Shown: positions 57,841 through 64,000 of the stretch, one piece after another
Layout of the letters: each line of letters starts with the position of its first letter
Numbering within the stretch: position 1 is the first letter of the stretch
Assembly: GCF_019355555.1 (NCBI RefSeq)
Contig: NZ_CP072141.1
Location: 1,730,001-1,794,000, forward strand
DNA: 64,000 nt
Direction: 5' to 3'
DNA from: Rhizobium sp. L51/94
Lineage (GTDB): Bacteria; Pseudomonadota; Alphaproteobacteria; Rhizobiales; Rhizobiaceae
The notes under the pieces: model-generated
What the model saw: the letters and a program-made list of their open reading frames with translations, nothing else
Databases searched by the model: none
What the model was told of the DNA's origin: nothing
Made by a program: the position numbers and the translations under genes

Positions 57841-58142
57841 GGGAAAATCCTTGGGGCGCGGTCGGCGTGTTATTATCGAGGCAAAGAGGCGACCACGGCT
57901 TTGCTCGTGATCAGCTTGCGGTAAATCCGGTGAAAAATCGACACAATGTTGAGTGGCAGGAGCGACCAAATTTGGGTTATTTTTCCAAACCAGAAAGCGG
58001 AAGTGGCCTGAAGCCCGAATAGTCGCAATCGCAAAGAGCGTCTCACGGCACCGGCGGCGCAAATCGCTGCTGATTGCCGTGAATGACGGAACGATCAGAA
58101 GCCAAGCCCGTTACGAGCCCAAAGCAATTCTCGGAGCACATC
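57841..58142. other. Intergenic region between divergent small genes
   Basis: 302 bases. It contains the EcfG promoter at 58088 for the plus-strand small gene and presumably a promoter for the secreted protein gene on the minus strand. A TTTGG ... CCAAA inverted repeat near 57970-57990 is the only other structure noticed. Confidence 0.5.
58088..58112 (+). promoter_or_regulatory. EcfG promoter of the small gene at 58143
   Basis: GGAAC at 58088-58092, exactly 16 bases, then CGTT at 58109-58112. The predicted start near 58119 gives a 24-base leader that contains GGAG at 58132-58135 for the ATG at 58143. Confidence 0.82.
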
Positions 58143-58355
58143 ATGTCCAACCCCCACACTGAGACAGGCGGTCCGTACAAATCCGACCGGAATTTTGTGT
58201 CCGGCAGGCAGGCCGCGCAGACCCAATACGCCGAAGGCGGAAACGCCAGCTACGGCTCCATCAGGCAGGAAGAAGATGGCGAGGCGCTCCAGACGCAGAG
58301 CGCCGACACCCTCGTCATGCTGCAACTGGCCTCGTTCGAAGGCCGTGCCATGTAA
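58143..58355 (+). CDS. Small hypothetical protein, probable general-stress gene
   Basis: 70 aa from the ATG at 58143 with GGAG seven bases upstream. It is hydrophilic, rich in Gln/Gly/Ser/Ala, with no Cys, no membrane helix and no known domain (MSNPHTETGGPYKSDRNF ... GRQAAQTQYAEGG). Its ending (SADTLVMLQLASFEGRAM) is more hydrophobic and helical. The reality of the gene is supported by the exact EcfG promoter at 58088. It is likely a stress-induced protein; its action is unknown. Confidence 0.75.
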   Translation: MSNPHTETGGPYKSDRNFVSGRQAAQTQYAEGGNASYGSIRQEEDGEALQTQSADTLVMLQLASFEGRAM

Positions 58356-58421
58356 GGCAAGACTGATCGCATCCCGACGTGTGTCCCGCGTCGCGAAACT
58401 CTTGCAGACCGTCCTAAAACG

Positions 58422-58886
58422 CTACTCTCGATTAGTCGGGACCGGCACACCTGCTGCAATATATGTTTCTCGCAGTTTGGTACTCCTGGTCGCCCATATC
58501 ACGGGCGATCGTCCGGCATTGTTGACATGATGCGGATTGGCCCCACTTCTCAACAGCAGCGCTGCAATTTCGAATGCCTGCTCTGTTGCAATAGCCAAGC
58601 TCGCCTGCCTGCTTGCAGTCCATAGCGGTCCATTTCCGTAACAGTCTAGAACGTTGACCTCTGCGCCAGCAGCAAGCAGTTTCCTAACAATCGGAATGTG
58701 CCCATTCTGAGCGGCTACGTGTAAGGCTGTGAATCCGTCCTTATCGGCAGCGGAAACATCGTCAGTGCTACGTAGTTCATTTTCTAGCGCGACAAGATTC
58801 CCCTCGGCAGCATAGTGCCAAAGCGAACTCCGACCATACTCGTCGACATCTGACCGCCTATTTCGCCATGGCCATTGTGGCATCAT
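58422..58886 (-). CDS. Ankyrin-repeat protein
   Basis: 154 aa; starts at 58886 or the next codon. About three ankyrin repeats: GRSSLWHYAAEGNLVALENELR, DGFTALHVAAQNGHIPIVRKLLAAGAEVN and GNGPLWTASRQA ... IAALLLRSGANPHHVNNAGRSPVIWA. No signal peptide or other domain. Small cytoplasmic ankyrin proteins often bind partner proteins or serve as immunity proteins next to toxins. Here no toxin is adjacent. GC is lower than in core genes and an IS remnant is next to it, suggesting an acquired segment. Confidence 0.85.
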   Translation of the reverse strand: MMPQWPWRNRRSDVDEYGRSSLWHYAAEGNLVALENELRSTDDVSAADKDGFTALHVAAQNGHIPIVRKLLAAGAEVNVLDCYGNGPLWTASRQASLAIATEQAFEIAALLLRSGANPHHVNNAGRSPVIWATRSTKLRETYIAAGVPVPTNRE

Positions 58887-58976
58887 ACCTCCAAGAGATC
58901 ATCGCGGAAATCTCACGGAGGGTACGAAAACTTGACTCTAGATTCCAGAGAATAAGGTTCCGTGATAGAATTTGCC

Positions 58977-59543
58977 ATGGCATATCTCTCAGGATCAGAT
59001 CGCGCTCAATTGTTGCTTCTGCCCGAAGCAATGGACGATTACGTGGAGCCGGATAACCCGGTCCGCTTCATCAAGGCTTTCGTGGATGGCCTCGATCTTG
59101 CTGCCGCAGGCTTTGTACAGGTGGCCGCGAAGGAGACCGGCCGTCTGGGTTATGATCCGGCCGACCTTTTGAAGCTCTACGTGTACGGCTATATCAACCG
59201 GGTGCGTTCGAGTCGGCGACTGGAGGCAGAAGGCAGAAGCCCATCGCAACATCGAGGTGATCTGGCTGCTGCGGCACGTGAAGCCGGACTTCCGCACCAT
59301 CGCCTTTCCGCCGCGTGAACCGGTCGGCCTTCAAGCAGGTCTTCCGAGAGTTCGTCGTCCTGTGCGCCAGCTTGGTTTTTCGGGCGCGAACTCTTGGGGG
59401 TCGATAGCGCGCGGATCAAAGCGGTCAACAACAAGGATCGCAACTTCACCCGTGGAGCGTTGACCAAGTTCATCCGCGAGGCCGACGAGAAGCTGGCCGA
59501 ATACATCACCGCAGAAATCGGGTCCCGGCAGAGGGTCGTTTAA
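58977..59543 (+). pseudogene. Decayed IS1182-type transposase fragment
   Basis: Reads as a transposase N-terminus (MAYLSGSDRAQLLLLPEAMDDYVEPDNPVRFIKAFVDGLDL ... LLKLYVYGYINRVRSSRRLE). A tandem 7-bp duplication (AGGCAGA at 59224 and 59231) then breaks the frame. The sequence continues in other frames as HRNIEVIWLLRHVKPDFRTIA, FKQVFREFVVLC and IKAVNNKDRNFTRGALTKFIREADEKLAEYI. At least three frameshifts and loss of the catalytic C-terminal two thirds make it inactive. It stops just before the PadR operator. Confidence 0.9.
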
Positions 59544-59551
59544 TCTTGAAT

Positions 59552-59577
59552 CCCGATATATCGAGATCTATATCGGG
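59552..59577. promoter_or_regulatory. PadR operator palindrome
   Basis: Perfect 9-bp arms (59552-59560 and 59569-59577, CCCGATATA/TATATCGGG) around an 8-base spacer, ending three bases before the padR ATG. This is the expected place for autoregulation. Confidence 0.85.
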
Positions 59578-59580
59578 AAC

Positions 59581-60117
59581 ATGGACAACAAATCTCACGA
59601 CGGCGGTCGCCATCACGGGCACCACAGCAAGCATCACCGACATCACGGGGGCAGGGAGGGCAAACGTCCTTTCGATTACGGGGAGCTGCGCCTCCTCCTT
59701 CTCACGATGATTGCCGACAATCCCTCGCATGGCTATGACCTCATGAAAGCTATCGAGGAGCGCATGGGCGGCAGCTATTCGCCGAGCCCGGGCGTAATCT
59801 ATCCGACCCTCGCATGGCTTGAGGACATGGGTTACGCCACCATCGACATCGACCAGCCTGGCCGGAAGCGATATCGCATCACCTCCGAAGGCGAGGCATT
59901 TCTCATCGCCAACAGAGCGTCCGCAGACGACCTCGTCGCACGCGTCGGGACTGCGCGTGGCGATGGCGTCACGCTTGTCTCTGCGGCGATCATTCGAGCC
60001 ATGGAAAACGTCAAGCTGGCTCTGCGACTTCGGCTTCGCGGTCCGCTGGAAGACCATTCGGCTGAAATTATCGCCAGCGCGCTGGATGCCGCGGCGAAAA
60101 CGATCGAACGCTCTTGA
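59581..60117 (+). CDS. His-rich PadR-family regulator (YqjI-like)
   Basis: 178 aa. The first 28 residues are His-rich (HDGGRHHGHHSKHHRHHGG), then a PadR winged helix: FDYGELRLLLLTMIADNPSHGYDLMKAIEERMGGSYSPSPGVIYPTLAWLEDMGYATI. This combination matches E. coli YqjI, a nickel-responsive repressor of a ferric reductase gene. The C-terminal helix dimerises. A 9-bp palindrome lies directly upstream. The TGA overlaps the TTG of the ABC transporter gene, so the regulator and exporter are one operon. Confidence 0.9.
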   Translation: MDNKSHDGGRHHGHHSKHHRHHGGREGKRPFDYGELRLLLLTMIADNPSHGYDLMKAIEERMGGSYSPSPGVIYPTLAWLEDMGYATIDIDQPGRKRYRITSEGEAFLIANRASADDLVARVGTARGDGVTLVSAAIIRAMENVKLALRLRLRGPLEDHSAEIIASALDAAAKTIERS

Positions 60118-62042
60118 GAGCGCCGTCAAAGGTGACGTCTCGTCCTGGCGAAGCTGCCGGTTTGAAAGCGTCTGAACCCGCCGGCCCCGCTGGCGGACCG
60201 GGATCATCCGGCAGCCGCCTCCGCGACAAGCTGGGCAATCTGCGGCTTCTTGCGCGGCTTGTCGCCCAAATCTGGAGAACGAGCCGATGGCTGACGCTTG
60301 CCAGCATGTGCTTGAGGCTCGTGCGCGCCCTCCAGCCGGTCCTCGCCCTCTATGTCGGCAAGCTCATCATTGACGAAGTGGTGCGCCTGGCCGCAACCCA
60401 TTCCGCCTCATCAAGTCTCTCGGAGTGGTGGGCCAGCGGGCGGCTGAACGTCATTCTTCCGCTGCTGGCGCTGGAATTCGCACTTGTTTTCGCTCTCGAC
60501 CTGCTGACGCGGGCAACGACGCTGGTCGATTCTATCCTCGGCGAGCGTCATTCCAATACGGTGAGCGTCGAGCTGATGCAGCATGCTGCAAAGCTCGACC
60601 TGCGTCACTTCGAAAGCCCGGAATATCAGGATAGGCTGGAGCGCGCCCGACGGCAGGCGGCCGGTCGCAATGCGTTGTTGCCGCAGATGTTCGGGCAGGC
60701 CCAGGACATGATTACCGTCGCCACGCTGGCCGCCGGGCTGGTGGCCTATGCACCGTGGCTCATTCTGCTGCTGGCGCTATCCTTCGTTCCGGCCGTCTGG
60801 GGAGAAACGCGCTTCAACATCAGGTCTTACGACCTCACGCGCGGCCGGACACCGGAGCGTCGGCAGCTCGAATACATTCGTTTCATCGGTGCCAGCGCCG
60901 GCACCGCGAAGGAGATGAAGCTCTTCGGCCTCGGGACGTACCTCGTCGACCGTTTCAAATCGCTGTCCGAGACGATATTTGCAGAAACACGAACGCTATC
61001 GATTCACCGGGCGATCTGGGGATCACTGCTCGCCGCGATCAGCACCCTGACCTACTACGGGGCCTACGCCTATATCGTCTGGCAGACCATCGTTGGTGTA
61101 TTTTCGATCGGTGACCTCGCATTTCTCGCCGGAGCGTTCCTGCGGCTCAATGGCCTTTTCCAGAAGATACTCCTCGGGTTCACGCAGATCGCCGGGCAAT
61201 CGCTGTATCTCGACGATCTCTTTTCGTTTTTTGAAATCAAGCCGACGATCAGTTCACCTGTCGATCCAAAACCCTTTCCTCAGCCGATACGCGATGGCAT
61301 CGTTTTCGACGACGTCGGGTTTCGATATCCGGATACCGACATATGGGCCGTCCGGGGCCTCAGCTTCACATTACGTGGCGGCGAGACCCTTGCGCTGGTC
61401 GGCGAGAACGGAGCTGGCAAGACGACGATCGTCAAGCTTCTGACGCGCCTCTACGATCCCGACGAAGGTCGGATCACCGTCGATGGCGTAGATCTTCGGC
61501 AAATGGACATCGCCGAGATCCACGCCCATGTCGGGGTCATCTTCCAGGATTTCACGCGCTACAGCTTCACTGCCGCAGACAACATCGGTGTCGGACGCAT
61601 CGAGGCGCGGACCGACATGGAGAGGATCGAGGGCGCCGCCGAACTGAGCCTTGCCGACGCCGTCATCAGCAAGTTGCCGCTCAAATACGAACAGCCGCTC
61701 GGGCGTCTGTTCAACAAGGGGCGCGATCTCTCCGGTGGCGAATGGCAGAAGCTCGCTATCGCGCGAGCCTATATGCGGAATGCCGAGCTGGTGATCCTCG
61801 ATGAGCCGACAGCGGCCTTGGATGCCAAATCGGAGGCGGAGGTTTTTTCCCGGTTCAAGAGCCTGGCCGAAAATACGACGGCGGTTCTCATTTCGCATCG
61901 CTTCTCGACCGTCCGGATGGCGGATCGCATCCTTGTCCTCGAAAACGGCAGCATTCTGGAGAGCGGAACCCACACCGAGCTGCTCCAGCAAGGCGGGCGG
62001 TATGCGCAGCTCTTCGAACTTCAGGCGGCTGGATACCGTTAA
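60114..62042 (+). CDS. ABC exporter, fused permease/ATPase
   Basis: 642 aa. The transmembrane domain (six helices, about residues 55-360) is followed by a nucleotide-binding domain: Walker A GENGAGKTT near residue 442, signature LSGGEWQKLAIARAYMR (LSGGE rather than LSGGQ), Walker B LVILDEPTAALD and the H-loop LISHRFSTVRMADRI. It works as a homodimer exporter in the inner membrane. The substrate is unknown; the coupled His-rich PadR regulator suggests a metal or metal-chelate. The TTG start overlaps the padR stop; a GTG at 60132 is an alternative. Confidence 0.92.
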   Translation: MRAPSKVTSRPGEAAGLKASEPAGPAGGPGSSGSRLRDKLGNLRLLARLVAQIWRTSRWLTLASMCLRLVRALQPVLALYVGKLIIDEVVRLAATHSASSSLSEWWASGRLNVILPLLALEFALVFALDLLTRATTLVDSILGERHSNTVSVELMQHAAKLDLRHFESPEYQDRLERARRQAAGRNALLPQMFGQAQDMITVATLAAGLVAYAPWLILLLALSFVPAVWGETRFNIRSYDLTRGRTPERRQLEYIRFIGASAGTAKEMKLFGLGTYLVDRFKSLSETIFAETRTLSIHRAIWGSLLAAISTLTYYGAYAYIVWQTIVGVFSIGDLAFLAGAFLRLNGLFQKILLGFTQIAGQSLYLDDLFSFFEIKPTISSPVDPKPFPQPIRDGIVFDDVGFRYPDTDIWAVRGLSFTLRGGETLALVGENGAGKTTIVKLLTRLYDPDEGRITVDGVDLRQMDIAEIHAHVGVIFQDFTRYSFTAADNIGVGRIEARTDMERIEGAAELSLADAVISKLPLKYEQPLGRLFNKGRDLSGGEWQKLAIARAYMRNAELVILDEPTAALDAKSEAEVFSRFKSLAENTTAVLISHRFSTVRMADRILVLENGSILESGTHTELLQQGGRYAQLFELQAAGYR

Positions 62043-62173
62043 ACCGGCGAGTGCAGGATTGCTCCGGTTTCGATCCATGCCCTGCTGTCAGCGCTATAGT
62101 CGCCGGCCCGGACTGTCTTTCGCATCGCCTTGCGCTATGTTGCCCTCTTGCGCATCGCGGGAGGAGCTACGCC

Positions 62174-63163
62174 ATGGAATACCGCCGTCTCGGAAAATCA
62201 GGGTTGAAGGTCAGCGAGTTCTCGTTTGGATCGTGGGTCACGTTCGGCAAGCAGGTCGATGGCAGCGATGCCGTCAGCATGATGGCGCACGCCTATGACA
62301 ACGGGGTCAATTTCTTCGACAACGCCGAAGGTTACGAGAGCGGAAAGTCCGAACTCGTCATGGGCGAGGCCCTCAAAACACTCGGCTGGAGCCGCGACAG
62401 CTTCATCGTTTCCAGCAAGGTGTTCTGGGGCGGCCAGAAGCCGACGCAGCGCGGTCTTTCGCGAAAGCATGTGACCGACGCTGCCCATGCGGCCCTGAAG
62501 CGTTTGCAGGTGGACTATCTCGATCTGTATTTCTGCCACCGCCCGGACATCGATACACCGATCGAGGAAACGGTTCGCGCCATGCACGATCTCGTGGCTC
62601 AAGGGAAGATTCTCTATTGGGGCACATCCGAATGGTCTGCCCAACAGTTGACGGAGGCCTATGCCGTGGCCCGCGACCTGCGCATCACGCCGCCGACGAT
62701 GGAGCAGCCGCAGTATAACCTGTTCGAGCGTCAGAAGGTCGAAGCCGACTATCTGCCCCTCTACGATCTGATGGGACTGGGCACGACCATCTGGTCGCCG
62801 CTGGCTTCCGGCGTTTTGACCGGGAAATACAACAAGGGCATTCCCAACGACGGGCGCATGAACCTGCCGGGCTATGAGTGGCTGAAGGAAAAATGGTCGA
62901 GCGAAGCCGGTCGCGCCCAGCTTGCGAGAGTCTCCGAGTTGGCCGACCTTGCCGACGAAATCGGAATCTCCATCACCCATCTGTCGCTTCTGTGGTGCCT
63001 GTCGAACCGCAATGTTTCGACCGTGATCCTGGGCGCATCGCGCCTGAGCCAGCTGGAGGACAATCTTGCGGCGCTCAGCCATAAGGACAAGCTCACCGCT
63101 GATGTCCTGGAGCGCATTGAGGCCATCTTCGGAAACAAACCCGCCGCGCCGCAGCGGTTCTGA
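62174..63163 (+). CDS. Aldo/keto reductase (Kv-beta/YghZ type)
   Basis: 329 aa from the ATG at 62174 behind GGGAGGAGC. TIM barrel with MEYRRLGKSGLKVSEFSFGSW, the catalytic tetrad elements NFFDNAEGY (Asp, Tyr) with the Lys in VSSKVFWGG, and the His in FCHRPD. The NADPH-binding end reads VILGASRLSQLEDNLAAL. Such enzymes reduce aldehydes or methylglyoxal-like carbonyls. It may share transcription with the upstream ABC gene, but 131 bases separate them. Confidence 0.92.
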   Translation: MEYRRLGKSGLKVSEFSFGSWVTFGKQVDGSDAVSMMAHAYDNGVNFFDNAEGYESGKSELVMGEALKTLGWSRDSFIVSSKVFWGGQKPTQRGLSRKHVTDAAHAALKRLQVDYLDLYFCHRPDIDTPIEETVRAMHDLVAQGKILYWGTSEWSAQQLTEAYAVARDLRITPPTMEQPQYNLFERQKVEADYLPLYDLMGLGTTIWSPLASGVLTGKYNKGIPNDGRMNLPGYEWLKEKWSSEAGRAQLARVSELADLADEIGISITHLSLLWCLSNRNVSTVILGASRLSQLEDNLAALSHKDKLTADVLERIEAIFGNKPAAPQRF

Positions 63164-63333
63164 GTGGAAAAAGCCGGACAGGGGCTCGTGGGCGGGAAAA
63201 TCAGCAATGATTTCTACCGCCCGGGCGTCGAACCGTTTCCGAACCGCATTTAAAAATAGATTTCCATCGGTTGGTTTCCCAACTAAAGGCGGCTTGCGCG
63301 TCCCGATCTATTTCACTGGAAAACCTCTGATCC

Positions 63334-64000
63334 ATGTTCAACATCATTCTCGGACTGCCATGGCTTCTGGTCGTGGTGCGCTTTATCGAACCGTTGCCAT
63401 GGCCATGGTCGATAAAATTGCTCCTCGCCGCCGTCCTGCTGATTGCGTCGCAATTCCTCCTGTTCTGCCGTCTTTCGTCGGGATCGGTTTTCTCGCCGGA
63501 GTTTCCGAGGCCGCTCATCATCGCCTTCAACGTGATCTTCGGGGCGACAGTCCTGCTTGCGGTATTCCAGATCGGCCTCGACCTGGTCTCGATTGTCCTC
63601 TGGCCGATAAAGGGTGCGTTTCCAGTCGTTCGTCCTGAGTTGCGCTATGGAATGGGGATTTTTGCGCTTTGCCTCGCTATGTTTGGCGTGAGCCAAGCCA
63701 TCCGCGTTCCAGCGCTCAGGGATATCGAAATTCCGGTATCCGGTCTTCCCGCCGCCTTTGATGGATATCGCCTCCTGCAGTTGACCGATCTCCATATCAG
63801 CAGGTTGTTTCCCGGGCGCTGGGCAGACGCGGTGGTGTCGAAGGCGAACGCTCTCGATGTGGACCTGATCGTGATGACGGGTGATCTGATCGACGGCGAT
63901 GTCGAGCACCGACGTCTCGATGTCCAGCCGATTGCGAAACTGCGGGCGCGGGACGGCGTCTTGGCCATTCCCGGCAACCACGAGTACTTCTTCGACTACA
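63334..64000 (+). CDS. Membrane-anchored metallophosphoesterase, N-terminal part (cut by window edge)
   Basis: 222 codons from the ATG at 63334 run open to the end of the window. Several transmembrane helices lie within residues 1-95 and near 110-125. The calcineurin-like domain begins with LLQLTDLHISRLFP, then MTGDLIDGDVEH and PGNHEYFFD, the first three metal-binding motifs of the YkuE/YaeI type. It is likely a phosphodiesterase facing the periplasm or membrane; substrate unknown. The remaining C-terminal His motifs lie beyond the window. Confidence 0.9.
   Translation, partial: MFNIILGLPWLLVVVRFIEPLPWPWSIKLLLAAVLLIASQFLLFCRLSSGSVFSPEFPRPLIIAFNVIFGATVLLAVFQIGLDLVSIVLWPIKGAFPVVRPELRYGMGIFALCLAMFGVSQAIRVPALRDIEIPVSGLPAAFDGYRLLQLTDLHISRLFPGRWADAVVSKANALDVDLIVMTGDLIDGDVEHRRLDVQPIAKLRARDGVLAIPGNHEYFFDY

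Overview
The window is a 64 kb chromosomal segment of an alphaproteobacterium, almost certainly Rhizobiaceae (Rhizobium/Agrobacterium/Ensifer type). The evidence is high GC with strong third-position GC, the gene string tldD-ialB-ctaCDB-ctaG-ctaE-DUF983-SURF1-ispH-thrB-rnhA, a CcrM (GANTC) methylase, the string mutY-DUF721-dsbA-smc, a BioR/BioY biotin module with BioR boxes, and exact EcfG-type promoters (GGAAC-N16-CGTT). There are no nod, nif, phage or plasmid-replication genes, and most of the window is core housekeeping DNA.

Layout. 1-6.1 kb: end of pdxH, a polysaccharide deacetylase, a D,D-carboxypeptidase with a SPOR domain, a MazG-like protein, tldD and two tandem IalB-type secreted proteins. 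6.5-13 kb: a complete aa3 cytochrome c oxidase locus (subunits II, I, III, heme O synthase, Cox11, SURF1 and a 44-aa membrane protein). 13-19.7 kb: ispH, thrB, rnhA, peroxiredoxin, a DsbD-N-domain protein, yqgE, a CsbD stress protein and a zinc metallopeptidase. 19.7-27.7 kb: a GGDEF/EAL protein with a degenerate cyclase site, rimJ-like, an M16 peptidase, thrC, a lipoprotein and a HAD hydrolase. 27.8-31.2 kb: bioR, bioY, DUF1284, then an ArsR regulator divergent from two small dimeric alpha/beta-barrel proteins. 31.2-41.2 kb: an MntA/HepT-type pair, ccrM, mutY, DUF721 (DciA-like), a RelB/RelE-type pair inserted between DUF721 and dsbA, a 140-bp palindromic repeat, and smc. 41.2-51 kb: a candidate EcfG-driven small RNA, a metallo-hydrolase, a GAF-PAS-GGDEF cyclase, a CatB-type acetyltransferase, pyruvate phosphate dikinase, DUF1499, DUF393 and a second metallo-hydrolase. 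51.2-58.4 kb: tRNA-Gln(UUG), a Fic protein, a second D,D-carboxypeptidase, a RibD-C reductase, a luciferase-like oxidoreductase and small secreted or stress proteins. 58.4-64 kb: a more accessory end with an ankyrin protein, a decayed IS1182-type transposase, a His-rich YqjI-like PadR regulator with its operator and an ABC exporter, an aldo/keto reductase, and the start of a metallophosphoesterase.

How parts work together. The cox block encodes both the enzyme and its assembly: CtaB supplies heme O, Cox11 delivers CuB and SURF1 assists heme a insertion. BioR boxes flank the bioR-bioY intergenic region, and one overlaps a TATAAT -10 box, so biotin uptake should be BioR-repressed. Three perfect EcfG promoters precede csbD, a 70-aa orphan protein gene and a terminator-ended non-coding stretch, which ties all three to the general stress response. 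No large undescribed system such as a defense island, biosynthetic cluster or CRISPR array was found. The most promising new elements are the stress-linked small RNA, the EcfG-linked small protein, the DUF1284 protein coupled to bioY, and the PadR/ABC metal-response candidate.
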